From the NCBI GenBank assembly GCA_001771365.1, contig METP01000007.1, positions 1-40,214 on the forward strand: 40,214 nt of DNA. Direction: 5' to 3'. Shown here piece by piece: positions 1-9,509 of this stretch; position 1 is the first letter of the stretch, and every line of letters begins with the position of its first letter. The position numbers and the translations under genes were made by a program. Below the pieces are notes generated by a model, which searched no databases, was not told where the DNA came from, and worked only from the letters and a program-made list of their open reading frames with translations. This DNA is from a candidate division WOR-1 bacterium RIFCSPLOWO2_02_FULL_46_20. GTDB taxonomy: Bacteria; Margulisbacteria; WOR-1; O2-12-FULL-45-9.

Positions 1-305
1 CCTCCCTATATCATGCCAGGCTTTATCCTTTATTCATCCGCGCTGTCGTCCCAACAACAATTGAGAATACATACTAACCGACCCGTTCTTATTTGCCTTC
101 TTTCGCACAAACATATAAATATTTTAGCCTGGGACACTCAAATCGCAACATTTTACTAGGAAAATTAGCTCATTTTGAGGCAAGTGCGGAAGTCAGGAGC
201 GCATTCTAGCTGCGAAATAATTCAAGGAATTTGTAAAGTGAAATTTTCATGAAAGAGCCCCGAGGAATACTTGTCAGGAAATTTTAGAAAAGAAGGAGAT
301 AAGAA

Positions 306-470
306 ATGTCAGGATTTAGGATCGGATTTTTTTTGCCATGGTTGAGCAGACGAGGCGGCGCTGCAAGCGCGGCAGGGAAGCCGGCGGCAAAAACCGCGGC
401 GCTTCCGGAAAATTTTGCCAGGGCACCGGAAAAGCTTAGGGGTTTTGATTTCGAGCCGATTGGTGTCTAA
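306..470 (+). CDS. Small hypothetical protein (54 aa, MSGFRIGFFLPWLSRRGGAASAAGKPAAKTAALPENFARAPEKLRGFDFEPIGV)
   Basis: ATG ORF preceded by a strong Shine-Dalgarno (aagaaggagataaga); not in the supplied ORF track. Confidence 0.5.
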   Translation: MSGFRIGFFLPWLSRRGGAASAAGKPAAKTAALPENFARAPEKLRGFDFEPIGV

Positions 471-497
471 ATCCAAGGGCAAAGGTTACCATTTATC

Positions 498-632
498 GTG
501 AAAAAATTTGAGTTGCCGGGCCGCGAGAAAAATGTGTTTGATGCCGAGCAAGGAACAAAGCTGGCAGTTTTGCAGGAGTATTTAGCTGCTGTACAGGAGA
601 GTCTAAAAGCTGTCAAACCAATTTTAAGATAA
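498..632 (+). CDS. Small hypothetical protein (GTG start, 44 aa, MKKFELPGREKNVFDAEQGTKLAVLQEYLAAVQESLKAVKPILR)
   Basis: Open frame continuing in the same frame after the stop of 306..470; helical composition; weak start evidence. Confidence 0.35.
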   Translation: MKKFELPGREKNVFDAEQGTKLAVLQEYLAAVQESLKAVKPILR

Positions 633-680
633 TGTGAAATTTCCTGGTAAAGGATACGATAAAGAAGCGGAGACAAACAG

Positions 681-887
681 ATGTTAAGAGAATTTAGATG
701 TAAATTTTGCCACAGACTCCTGGCCAAAGTAGGCGAGGGTAGTAAAGTAGAAATCAAATGCCCCAAGTGTAAGACCTTGAGTCTGTACAACGAAGAAACC
801 ATTGTTGTCTACGAGGTTCCGGAAAACAACGTCACCAAAAAAATCATTGAGCGTGGCATCGTTAAGTACGATTTTTTGAAAAACTAA
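681..887 (+). CDS. Com-like zinc-finger protein (Mu-like prophage Com family)
   Basis: Motif RCKFCHRLLAK...VEIKCPKCKTL, a CxxC...CPxC knuckle typical of Com-like proteins. Confidence 0.65.
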   Translation: MLREFRCKFCHRLLAKVGEGSKVEIKCPKCKTLSLYNEETIVVYEVPENNVTKKIIERGIVKYDFLKN

Positions 888-1168
888 CGCAAAAGCGCCA
901 AAGACGCTGAAGCGCCAAATAAAGAAGCGATCTGGACAATGCCGATTGAGGTGAGAGCCGCGGTGGCGGTAGGGTTGTATGCGCAATTTTCATTCTTGTT
1001 TGAGCAGCTAGGTGTAATTGGTACGGTAGATTTAGTGCAGCAGCACACCACGCTTCATGACTTTCATTTGCCTTTTCCAGAAGAAGCTCCCGCCACAATT
1101 GTAGCGGTTGGAAAAGACGGAGGCACAGAAGGCTTGAGCGACCAGGATTTAAGGAGGGGGGAGCAAAA

Positions 1169-2794
1169 ATGGTTGAGGGCATTGCAAGAGGTTCCTTGCT
1201 TAGGCCGGAGGCAAGAATACCGCAAAGTATGTTAACTTCAAGGACAAGGTATTCAAAGGCAACCAGGATGCTGGGAAAAGACGCGGTTGCCCACTGGAAT
1301 GTGAAAAATCAAAGATTACTAGATACCTTTGGGGTAAGAATAGTTGGGGTCGAAGAAATGGAATTAAAACCAGCGGTAAGAACGCAGGGTAATCTGGAGC
1401 TTCTTTTGAGCGAAAGGGCGTCGCTGTCAATGGCGCTTTCAGCGCTGGCGGTGGCACTCAAAGGCAGAGGGGATTTATTGGAAGTTCCAAAAGATGAAAG
1501 GAGTGGGCTGAAAACTCAATATAAAGAGGCGGCCGATCTTCGGGCCGCGGCCACCGAAATGGAGGCGCTGCAGAGCATTGTTGATGAGAATGCGAATATC
1601 GCGTTTCTGGTGAGGGTTGGCGAAGGCGGGGGGGATGCCGGGAGAAGGAAACCAGGCGAAGCCCTGAATGCTTCTTTGTTTCCCGGTCAGCTTATTGTTA
1701 ATCGCCAATATGTTGGACTTTCGGTTGATGATCTGGAACGAAGAGGAGTCAAAGTCTATCGTATTGCTACCGATCCAATTGACGGCACCGGAAAGACCAC
1801 CCTCTCCGAGCCGAGCGCTTTAACCTCAATACTGATAGTTGACGGAGAAATAAAAACCGTGCCCGATATTTATATGGAAAAGCTGACCTTGGACGAAAGA
1901 GCTGCAAGAGTGGGTCTAAACACAGATGAAACACTGGAAAAAGTTGTGCAAGGCCTGTCCGACAGTCACCAGGTTTTGCCCGGCGAGATCAACGGGTTTG
2001 CATTAAAGAGGGATCGGCACCCAATCGAACTGTTGCTGACGCTGGGGATCAATATGGTGTTGGACTCCGACGGAGATCTTCTCCCCTTGGTAGGGCCTGG
2101 TGCGCAGCCCGGAGTTTATGAGAATGGTCTTCCATTGCATGCCGGAATCGGTGACACGGGCGGCGCGGCTGAATATCTTATTGCCGCGGCTGCCAACCAC
2201 TGGCTGGGCGGCGAATCGCACGGGAGATTTGTGAGCGCTAAAGGGATGAAGAAAGGGTGGGAAGGGAGATACGACTATACCGATGAAGATCGTCAAATAA
2301 TTGAAGGAGCCGGCTTCGAACTGAACAGAAATTACCCGATCTCCGAACTGATTGATTTAAAAGACGGGTCGGCTGTTTTTGGTGGTATAACCAGTAATTA
2401 TCATTTTCCTCAACTCTCCGGCGTCTACGTGGGAGATAACTATGCTCAAGTTGATGTCATAAAAGTTGGCGCTTCCGGCAGATTTACAAAGAGGCGTTTT
2501 ACTTTCTTGTTCAGTCAACCGCATGCGCAAATGATAGAAAATTTTAGTCCGGTAACGGAAGTGCTTATGCACTGTGATGTCCGTGATATTCGCGGCGAGA
2601 TAAAGACCGTTCTGGGAAATTCTTCCAGGGCAGAGAGGTTGCACAGGGAGATAGCGCTTTCGCTGTACCAGGTTTTTAACATCCGCAACGGAAAGTTTGA
2701 GGTTGATGAGGCAAAGATGCAGGCATTAGGTGACGAGAGAACGACGGCAATTGTTCATGACCTGACGGAATTAAAGCCGGATTGGTTTGTGTAG
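1169..2794 (+). CDS. GlpX-like (class II fructose-1,6-bisphosphatase family) protein
   Basis: 541 aa; motifs VGEGGGDAG, ATDPIDGTGKTTLSEPSAL, VPDIYMEKL, DSDGDLLPL, GIGDTGGAAEYLIAAA, GGESHGRF match GlpX architecture; SD aaggaggggggagc upstream. Confidence 0.72.
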   Translation: MVEGIARGSLLRPEARIPQSMLTSRTRYSKATRMLGKDAVAHWNVKNQRLLDTFGVRIVGVEEMELKPAVRTQGNLELLLSERASLSMALSALAVALKGRGDLLEVPKDERSGLKTQYKEAADLRAAATEMEALQSIVDENANIAFLVRVGEGGGDAGRRKPGEALNASLFPGQLIVNRQYVGLSVDDLERRGVKVYRIATDPIDGTGKTTLSEPSALTSILIVDGEIKTVPDIYMEKLTLDERAARVGLNTDETLEKVVQGLSDSHQVLPGEINGFALKRDRHPIELLLTLGINMVLDSDGDLLPLVGPGAQPGVYENGLPLHAGIGDTGGAAEYLIAAAANHWLGGESHGRFVSAKGMKKGWEGRYDYTDEDRQIIEGAGFELNRNYPISELIDLKDGSAVFGGITSNYHFPQLSGVYVGDNYAQVDVIKVGASGRFTKRRFTFLFSQPHAQMIENFSPVTEVLMHCDVRDIRGEIKTVLGNSSRAERLHREIALSLYQVFNIRNGKFEVDEAKMQALGDERTTAIVHDLTELKPDWFV

Positions 2795-2814
2795 TCATCA
2801 CTATAATTCAAACT

Positions 2815-2846
2815 AAAAAAGGCCCTGGTTGTCCGGGGCCTTTTCT
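2815..2846 (+). terminator. Rho-independent terminator (possibly bidirectional) after the glpX-like gene
   Basis: aaaaaaGGCCCtggttgtccgGGGCCttttc. Confidence 0.75.
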
Positions 2847-2931
2847 TGTTTAAATATACAGCATGAATTTACCGATTAGTCCCAATTGTCCGTTTCCGAG
2901 AGGCGTACCTAGAGCGTTTTGGTTAGGTCTT

Positions 2932-3222
2932 TTAGACCTTGGCTTCGAGAGTGGCGATTCTTGTTTCGTGGTCTTCGAGCTTTTCTCCGTGCCGGCGGGA
3001 TTCCAGCCGGCCCATTCTCTGTTCCGTAACAATATCATCGAGCCGTTTCATTATTTTGTCCTGGCTGGTCAGGATATCATCTTTTATTTCTGATTTTAAA
3101 TCAGCCAGATCATCTTTAGTCGAGAATCTTTTCAGATCATCTTTAGTTGCGAATCTTTTCAGATCATCTTTGGTCGCGAATATTTCAGATAATTTTTCTA
3201 TATCTTTGTTTGTTATGGCCAT
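2932..3222 (-). CDS. Coiled-coil protein with tandem ATKDDLKRF repeats
   Basis: 96 aa MAITNKDIEKLSEIFATKDDLKRFATKDDLKRFSTKDDLADLKSEIK..., heptad-like. Confidence 0.7.
   Translation of the reverse strand: MAITNKDIEKLSEIFATKDDLKRFATKDDLKRFSTKDDLADLKSEIKDDILTSQDKIMKRLDDIVTEQRMGRLESRRHGEKLEDHETRIATLEAKV
3108..3187. repeat. Three tandem ~27-bp units encoding ATKDDLKRF
   Basis: gatcatctttagtcgagaatcttttca / gatcatctttagttgcgaatcttttca / gatcatctttggtcgcgaatatttca. Confidence 0.85.
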
Positions 3223-3242
3223 GCTGCAATGATTCTAGCAAA

Positions 3243-4571
3243 CTAATTAATACCGTGCAAGCTTTGCTTGAGCACGCTCAAGGCTGCTTCATGCAGACCT
3301 TCGGGATAAGTCGGATGCGCTTGAAAACTGGCGGCTAATTGCTCGATGCTTAAGCCCTGCTTGGCCGCCAGGGCCACGGCGCCGACCAGGCTGGTGGCTT
3401 CGGCGCCCAGAATGTGAACCCCTAAAAGCTTGCCCTGGGCGTCAGCAATGACCTTAATAAAACCCTCAATCTCCCCCATGGCTTGAGCAATGCCTAATGC
3501 TGCATAAGGGAATTTGCCGACTTTTACTTCGCCAAACTTTTCCCGGGCTTCTTTTTCTGTTAATCCGACACTGCCGATCTCAGGATGAGTATAGATGCCA
3601 AAAGGGATGTTGTCATAAGTAAAAGTTTTGTTGCTTCCCATGGCGTTTTCTGCCGCGATCACGCCTTGCTCATATGCCACATGCGCCAGCATCTTGCGGC
3701 TGACCAAATCGCCCGCCGCATAGACTCCAGACACGCTGGTTTCCATTTTTTCATTCACCCAGACGCTTCTTTTATCCATTTTCAGGTTCAGAGCCTCCAG
3801 GCCAGCAAGGTTGGGGGTGCGGCCAACGCAAATTAAGGTTTTGCCGCAGGATTGGGCCGAATCAAAACAGATGTTGGTGATAATATTTATTTTTTTGCGT
3901 TTAAGAAGACGCTTAACCAGCGCGACGACTTCTTCATCAACGCCAGGGAGTATCTCCGGTAAGACTTCGTAAATTGTAATCTCTGTTCCTAAAGCAGAAA
4001 ATATCTGTGCAAAGTGTAAGCCAATAACTCCGCCGCCCACAATGTCCAATTTTTCAGGCGCTTCGGTACAATTTAGCGCAGTCTCACTGCTAAAGAATTT
4101 TTTGCCGTCCAGAGTAACGCCGGGAATAGCAGCGGGGGAAGAGCCGGTGGCAATAATCAACTTACAACTTACAATTGACAACTTACGACCTTCTGGCCTG
4201 GTAACTTCAACTTTCCCGGCTTCCAAAACTTTGGCTGTTCCGTAGATGACCTCAACCCTGTTCTTCTCCAACAAAAATCCAACACCTTTAACAATCTTGG
4301 CAATGATCTTGTCTTTTCTTTCAATAACTTTTTTAAGGTCAAGAGCCGGCTGGCCGGCGGCAATCCCAAAATTTTCTGCTTTTTGTATTTGCTCATAAAG
4401 GTTGGTGCAGGCAATGATGGCCTTGGTGGGAATACAGCCGCGGGTAAGGCAAGTACCGCCGACTTTATCTTTTTCAATTAAGGCAACTTTGGCGCCAAGC
4501 TGGGCCGCCCGGATGGCCGCCGCATACCCCCCAGGCCCGCCGCCGATTACAATAAGATCATATTTTTGCAT
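3243..4571 (-). CDS. lpdA: Dihydrolipoamide dehydrogenase
   Basis: GGGPGGYAAAIRAAQLGAKVALIEKDKVGGTCLTRGCIPTKA redox-disulfide motif; C-terminal HAHPTYPEG-like FQAHPTYPEGLHEA. Confidence 0.93.
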   Translation of the reverse strand: MQKYDLIVIGGGPGGYAAAIRAAQLGAKVALIEKDKVGGTCLTRGCIPTKAIIACTNLYEQIQKAENFGIAAGQPALDLKKVIERKDKIIAKIVKGVGFLLEKNRVEVIYGTAKVLEAGKVEVTRPEGRKLSIVSCKLIIATGSSPAAIPGVTLDGKKFFSSETALNCTEAPEKLDIVGGGVIGLHFAQIFSALGTEITIYEVLPEILPGVDEEVVALVKRLLKRKKINIITNICFDSAQSCGKTLICVGRTPNLAGLEALNLKMDKRSVWVNEKMETSVSGVYAAGDLVSRKMLAHVAYEQGVIAAENAMGSNKTFTYDNIPFGIYTHPEIGSVGLTEKEAREKFGEVKVGKFPYAALGIAQAMGEIEGFIKVIADAQGKLLGVHILGAEATSLVGAVALAAKQGLSIEQLAASFQAHPTYPEGLHEAALSVLKQSLHGIN

Positions 4572-4572
4572 T

Positions 4573-4932
4573 TTATCCCCAGAAGATTAATTTGATCGCG
4601 ATGACCAGCATAAAGAATCCAAAAATGCGGCGCAATTGTAAATCCGGCATAAGATTGGCAAAGTAGGCGCCGATTAATCCGCCAAAAAAGAAACCCAGAC
4701 AGAGCAGGACAGCCCAGCCAATGTTAACATTGCCATTTTTCCAATAGTGCCAGGCAGCGAGCAAGCCGATTGGCGGGATCATCATGGCTAAGGCGGTTCC
4801 CTGTGACAGGTGTTGGCTCAGGCCGTAAAAATAAATTAAGGCCGGAACAACCAGGGTAGCTCCGCCGATGCCTAAAAGGCCGCTAAGGATGCCGGCGGCG
4901 AGACCAATAATGAATAGGCCGAATGTCGGCAT
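4573..4932 (-). CDS. TauE/SafE family membrane protein (half-length, 119 aa)
   Basis: GLAAGILSGLLGIGGATLVVPALIYFYGLSQHLSQGTALAMM repeat of the TauE/SafE family. Confidence 0.82.
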   Translation of the reverse strand: MPTFGLFIIGLAAGILSGLLGIGGATLVVPALIYFYGLSQHLSQGTALAMMIPPIGLLAAWHYWKNGNVNIGWAVLLCLGFFFGGLIGAYFANLMPDLQLRRIFGFFMLVIAIKLIFWG

Positions 4933-5360
4933 TATTGCAAAGCCTCTCGCACCAGCTGGCTAACGAGCTTTCCGTCAACACCGGCATGCTTGCCTGATAT
5001 TTCTTTCATAACCTTGCCCATCTCTTTGATTGAGGCAGCCCCGGTTTCCTTAATGGTTTGTGCAACGATTTTCTTAACCTCATCGGCAGAAAGTTCGGGA
5101 GGGAGAAATTCGGCAACAATCTTTAACTCTTGTTCATGCCTGGCAACTTCCGCGGTCCGCTCAACTTTTTTAAATTCCTCAATAGATTCCTTGAGCTCTT
5201 TCGAATATTTTATAATAATTTTAGTGATTTCCGCCTCCGGCAGCTCTCCCCGGGCGTTTACGTACAGAATTTTGCTCTTTAACATGCGCAGCGTTGATAA
5301 GCGCAGCTCGTTTTTCTCTTTCATAGCCTTTTTGAGCTCTTCATTTATTTTATTAAACAT
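4932..5360 (-). CDS. GatB/YqeY domain protein
   Basis: LRLSTLRMLKS...EFLPPELSADEVKKIV...KEMGKVMKEISGKHAGVDGKLVSQLVREAL. Confidence 0.9.
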   Translation of the reverse strand: MFNKINEELKKAMKEKNELRLSTLRMLKSKILYVNARGELPEAEITKIIIKYSKELKESIEEFKKVERTAEVARHEQELKIVAEFLPPELSADEVKKIVAQTIKETGAASIKEMGKVMKEISGKHAGVDGKLVSQLVREALQ

Positions 5361-5450
5361 AGCCGGCCTCCTTGTATGACCTGATAGCCTATTATAGTCA
5401 AAATTATATGCTTAAGTCAAAATCTTTGTGGTAAAATACAGATAGTTGTT

Positions 5451-6374
5451 ATGGCTGGCTTGAAGGATAAAAGAATCTGCGTGTTGATGGGTGGCCGCTC
5501 GGGTGAGCGCGAGGTATCGCTGCGCTCAGGCAAAAAAGTTTTTGACTCACTCAAAAAGCAAGGCTTCAATGTGATTTCTTCTGACCTGGATGATGACTTG
5601 ATCGGCAAACTCAAAGCGGAAAGAGTAGACGTGGTCTATATCGCCTTGCATGGCCGTTTTGGCGAAGATGGGATAGTGCAGGGGATGCTGGAATTGGCCG
5701 GTTTTCCCTACACCGGATCAAAGGTGTTGGCTTCGGCTCTGGCCATGAATAAATTAGCGGCCAAGCGAGTTTTTAATTCTGTCGATATTCCTACGCCGCA
5801 TTACATGGAAGTTGATTTTCGAGGTAATCTTGAGAAAGAAATAGCCAGAATTATTAAAGTTTTCCGTTTTCCTCTGGTGCTTAAGCCGGTTTCAGAAGGG
5901 TCGAGCCTGGGGGTTAGTTTAATCAAAAAAGCCGATCAATTGGAAAATATCTTAGCCGAAACTATTGCCAGGCATGGTGAGGTTTTTATTGAAGAGTTCA
6001 TCAGGGGTTGTGAGGTAACCGTTGGGATCCTGGGCAATCAAGCTTTGCCTATTCTTGAGCTGGTGCCAAAAAATGAATTCTACGATTATCAGGCCAAGTA
6101 TACCGAGGGGCTAACCGAATTTATCTTGCCGGCCAGACTCGAGCCGGCAGTTTATCAAAAAACGCAAGCAGTGGCTCTGGCTGCACATCGGGCCCTGGGT
6201 TGTTGCGGCGTCTCCCGCGTAGATATTAAAGTTGGCCTGGATAATACCCCCTGTGTTCTGGATGTAAATACGATTCCCGGGATGACCGATCGCTCTGATC
6301 TGCCAGCCGCGGCAGCGCACGCGGGTATTTCTTTTGGCGAATTAGTTTTAAAAATACTTGAGAGCGCGTATTAG
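5451..6374 (+). CDS. ddl: D-alanine--D-alanine ligase
   Basis: VLMGGRSGEREVSLRSG, ALHGRFGEDGIVQGMLELAGFPYTGS, PVSEGSSLGV, DVNTIPGMTDRSDLP. Confidence 0.95.
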   Translation: MAGLKDKRICVLMGGRSGEREVSLRSGKKVFDSLKKQGFNVISSDLDDDLIGKLKAERVDVVYIALHGRFGEDGIVQGMLELAGFPYTGSKVLASALAMNKLAAKRVFNSVDIPTPHYMEVDFRGNLEKEIARIIKVFRFPLVLKPVSEGSSLGVSLIKKADQLENILAETIARHGEVFIEEFIRGCEVTVGILGNQALPILELVPKNEFYDYQAKYTEGLTEFILPARLEPAVYQKTQAVALAAHRALGCCGVSRVDIKVGLDNTPCVLDVNTIPGMTDRSDLPAAAAHAGISFGELVLKILESAY

Positions 6375-7109
6375 ATGGTAAGAAAACGAAAATTCCTCCC
6401 CCTGGTTATTCTAATTATTGTGGTCGCGGCCGCCATGGCCGCAATCTATCTTTCAACTTTGCCGATTTGGGAAATAAGGGATGTGGTGGTTAATGGCGCG
6501 CGGCAACTTTCAGCCGATGAAATTAGAGCCCTGGCCGGTATCCCCCGTTCCGGAAATTTGTTTTGGACCAGTTTTTCCAGGGCCCGGTCGAACTTAAGTA
6601 AAATTACTGCGATAAAAAATGTCCATTTTTACCGCATTCCTCCCGGGACGGTTTTGATTAGCCTCACCGAGCGTCAGCCCCTGGCGGCTATTGTTTTTTC
6701 TGAAAGATCAGTGGTGATTGATAAAGAAGGTTTTATTATTAACAGGAATGAAAATCTAACCTTAAATATCCCTAACATGGTTGATTTGCCTGTTATTTCC
6801 GGCATTAATGCCAAGAGGGTTTTGCGAGCCGATAGGGTTAGCGAAGAAATTTTGTTGATCGTTTCTAATATTATTTTAAAACTAAAGCCTTTTTTGGAAA
6901 CTCGCAAGATGCAAATCAATTTAGGCGAATTGGAGAATGTAAGTTTCTTGCTGGACGATCTATTATTGGTCAGGATGGGGAATGCCAGGGAGGTCAAGCG
7001 CAAAATGGAGGTCTTTGAAGCGCTCCTGCCGGTAATCGCGGATAAGTGGACGCTGGTTAATTATGTGGACGTGAGTTATCCCGACAATCCGGTTATTAGC
7101 TACAAGTAG
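6375..7109 (+). CDS. ftsQ: FtsQ/DivIB-like POTRA-domain cell-division protein
   Basis: Single TM, then POTRA-like IWEIRDVVVNGARQLSADEIRALAGIPRSGNLFW; position between ddl and ftsZ. Confidence 0.85.
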   Translation: MVRKRKFLPLVILIIVVAAAMAAIYLSTLPIWEIRDVVVNGARQLSADEIRALAGIPRSGNLFWTSFSRARSNLSKITAIKNVHFYRIPPGTVLISLTERQPLAAIVFSERSVVIDKEGFIINRNENLTLNIPNMVDLPVISGINAKRVLRADRVSEEILLIVSNIILKLKPFLETRKMQINLGELENVSFLLDDLLLVRMGNAREVKRKMEVFEALLPVIADKWTLVNYVDVSYPDNPVISYK

Positions 7110-7116
7110 CGGTTAT

Positions 7117-7144
7117 TTGCATTTGGTATTAGCTATGCTACAAT
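7117..7144 (+). promoter_or_regulatory. Putative sigma70-type promoter upstream of ftsZ
   Basis: TTGCAT - 16 nt - TACAAT. Confidence 0.5.
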
Positions 7145-7168
7145 ATAAGTCACGGGGGGCGTGTTCAC

Positions 7169-8224
7169 ATGAACGAAAACGATATTAGAAATTTTGCTAC
7201 AATCAAGGTTTTCGGCATAGGTGGCGGCGGCACAAACGCGGTAAACCGCATGATTGGCGCCGGCGTCAAAGGGGTGGAATTTTGGGGTGTAAATACCGAC
7301 CTGCAGGCTTTATCTGTTTCTCTGGCCGATCATAAATTGCAGTTGGGCGAAAAATTAACCAAGGGTTTAGGCACGGGGGCTAATCCGGAGGTCGGGCAAA
7401 AGGCAGCCGAAGAGTCACGAGAAGATATCAAGCTGGCCCTGGAAGGTTCGGATATGATCTTTTTAACGGCCGGCATGGGTGGAGGCACGGGGACCGGGGC
7501 CTCTCCGATTATTGCTGAAATTGCCAAAGAGCTTGGTTGCCTGACTGTGGCTGTTGTTACCAAGCCATTTCGTTTTGAGGGCCCGGTTAGGATTTCTCAA
7601 GCTGAGACCGGTGTAGCTTTACTTAAAGAAAAAGTCGACGCCCTAATTGTTATTCCCAACGACAAGTTGCTGCATGTGGTAGAAAGAAAAACCTCGATTA
7701 TTGAAGCTTTTAAAATTGCCGACGATGTGCTGAGGCAGGGGGTCAAAGGGATCTCTGATCTAATCACTGTCCCGGGCTTGATCAATCTCGACTTCGCTGA
7801 TGTCAGGACTATTATGTATGAAGCCGGCTCGGCCATGATGGGGATTGGGACAGGATCGGGCGAAAACCGGGCGGTCGAAGCGGCCGAATCGGCGATTTCT
7901 TCTCCTCTTCTGGAAGAGACAATTACCGGAGCCAAAGGTGTTATCTTTAATGTCACCGGCGGGTCTGATCTGACCCTTTATGAAGTCAATGAAGCGGCTG
8001 AAGTTATTTACAATGCCGTTGATCCGGATGCCAATATTATTTTTGGCGCGGTGATCGACGAAAAATTGCAAGGCGATATAGTGGTCACGGTCATTGCTAC
8101 CGGGTTTAGACCATCTCCAAAAAAAGAGATAGAAAATTTGCCCTTCTTGCGTCCGCGTACCGCGCGCGCCCCATCATCTTTAAACAATAAGGAAAACATC
8201 GAACTGCCGTCGTTTATGAAGTAG
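7169..8224 (+). CDS. ftsZ: Cell division protein FtsZ
   Basis: [33 protein letters not shown] tubulin signature, C-terminal tail peptide NIELPSFMK. Confidence 0.98.
   Translation: MNENDIRNFATIKVFGIGGGGTNAVNRMIGAGVKGVEFWGVNTDLQALSVSLADHKLQLGEKLTKGLGTGANPEVGQKAAEESREDIKLALEGSDMIFLTAGMGGGTGTGASPIIAEIAKELGCLTVAVVTKPFRFEGPVRISQAETGVALLKEKVDALIVIPNDKLLHVVERKTSIIEAFKIADDVLRQGVKGISDLITVPGLINLDFADVRTIMYEAGSAMMGIGTGSGENRAVEAAESAISSPLLEETITGAKGVIFNVTGGSDLTLYEVNEAAEVIYNAVDPDANIIFGAVIDEKLQGDIVVTVIATGFRPSPKKEIENLPFLRPRTARAPSSLNNKENIELPSFMK
8162..8223. repeat. 62-bp direct repeat, copy A (3' end of ftsZ)
   Basis: 60/62 identical to 12003..12064; mismatches at 8172 (C/T) and 8212 (G/A). Confidence 0.97.
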
Positions 8225-8371
8225 GTGTAATCATTTTCTGATCTTCCTCCTCTTTTCTATATAATTGGCTGCAAATAGACTGAAATTATTTTGATTTTGC
8301 TGGGATAAAGAGGTAGACTATATCGAGTTGCCCTAGAATCTTATTGATAACCCAAAGGGGGGTGACCTCAA

Positions 8372-8497
8372 GTGAATAATACTTCTTCAGGGACAGAAAA
8401 CAATTCTCTAATTATTAAACACAAAAAGGGCTTTATTATGAGAATAAATTCTCTGATAGGCCGGAGTCAGCATGAAATCAACAGATATTATAGATAA
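8372..8497 (+). CDS. Small ORF (GTG start, 41 aa), possible leader coupled to the methyltransferase gene
   Basis: SD-like aaaggggggtgacctcaa before GTG; overlaps the next start (8472) by 26 nt in another frame. Confidence 0.4.
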   Translation: MNNTSSGTENNSLIIKHKKGFIMRINSLIGRSQHEINRYYR

Positions 8498-9509
8498 AAA
8501 CTTTAGGGAGGTTACATATGACCTAAAAGAATTATATTGCCGCCTCAGCGACGAGATATTATCGCATGAAAATGAAAAGCGTGGTGGTCCCGGGGAATAT
8601 AATGCTGTTGTCTATTCAAAGGCAAAAGAGAACTTCTCCTCCTTAAAACATCTTTATAATAAAACATGGGAATTGCTTGTCGGCCAGGGACTTGAGGATC
8701 AAATCAACCCTCTTCATCAGCTTTATCGGTCGTTTTTCCAGAAAGAGATTCATGCTTTTTTTCTTGTTAGCCCTTTTTGCCGGCGGGTTTTTCAAAAGCC
8801 ACTGGGATATGCCGGCGATTTTCGAATGTTGAAGTATATCTACGATGATCAGCTTGAAGGGGAAAATCTTTTTGCCAAGCTTATTCATTATTTCTCGATA
8901 AATCTTGAAATAGCCCAAGCGGTGAAAAATAGAAAAAATTACATTCTTTCAAAGATTGCAGGACAGAGAAAAGACGCGGACTTTTCTTTCATGAGCGTTG
9001 CTTCCGGCCCCGCAGTCGAAGTAGTCGAGTTAATGAAGGATAACAGCTCTATGAACGGCAGCATCCATTTATTGGACAGCGAGATCCAAGCGCTCAAGTC
9101 TGTCAAAGGGCAGATTAACAATGAAGTCTTAAAGAAGAAAAAAATCAGCTTGATCTGTCATCACAATTCTATTTATGATATTATTAAAAATCGTATGGAC
9201 GTCAAGAAGCAGAATTTAATTTATACTACCGGCTTATTTGATTATTTGTCGGATAGGATAGCTTCCAGGTTGATTGACGATCTTTTTTCTCTGCTTAAAA
9301 CTAATGGGGTATTGATCATAGGGAACTTAAAACATACGGGAAAGGTTTTGCGTGCTTACATGGAACTACTTGGAGAATGGTTCCTGAATTATCGGAATGA
9401 GGAGCAGTTGTTGGGCTTGGCCCACAATGTTGCTGATAAGGCCAAGATTTCGATTGAGAGGGATTCTACGGGCATTCAGCTTTTTCTGCTGATAGAAAAG
9501 ATGGGATGA
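8472..9509 (+). CDS. SAM-dependent methyltransferase resembling PhcB / EF 3-hydroxypalmitic acid methyl ester biosynthesis family
   Basis: KPLGYAGDFRMLKYIYDDQLEGENLFAKLIHYF motif; FMSVASGPAVEVVELM (SAM motif I-like); late motif LLKTNGVLIIGNLKH. Confidence 0.68.
   Translation: MKSTDIIDKNFREVTYDLKELYCRLSDEILSHENEKRGGPGEYNAVVYSKAKENFSSLKHLYNKTWELLVGQGLEDQINPLHQLYRSFFQKEIHAFFLVSPFCRRVFQKPLGYAGDFRMLKYIYDDQLEGENLFAKLIHYFSINLEIAQAVKNRKNYILSKIAGQRKDADFSFMSVASGPAVEVVELMKDNSSMNGSIHLLDSEIQALKSVKGQINNEVLKKKKISLICHHNSIYDIIKNRMDVKKQNLIYTTGLFDYLSDRIASRLIDDLFSLLKTNGVLIIGNLKHTGKVLRAYMELLGEWFLNYRNEEQLLGLAHNVADKAKISIERDSTGIQLFLLIEKMG

Noticed and set aside
862-1182. 106-aa minus-strand ORF
   Set aside because: Antisense frame, no start signal, composition like a shadow ORF.
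939-1235. 98-aa plus-strand ORF overlapping the glpX-like gene start
   Set aside because: No SD or recognisable family, and it overlaps the well-supported ORF at 1169; coding status undecided.
2863-3093. Plus-strand ORFs 2863..3093, 2939..3232
   Set aside because: Antisense shadows of the clear coiled-coil gene on the minus strand.
3108-3187. Possible CRISPR-like array
   Set aside because: Three short contiguous in-frame coding repeats without spacers.
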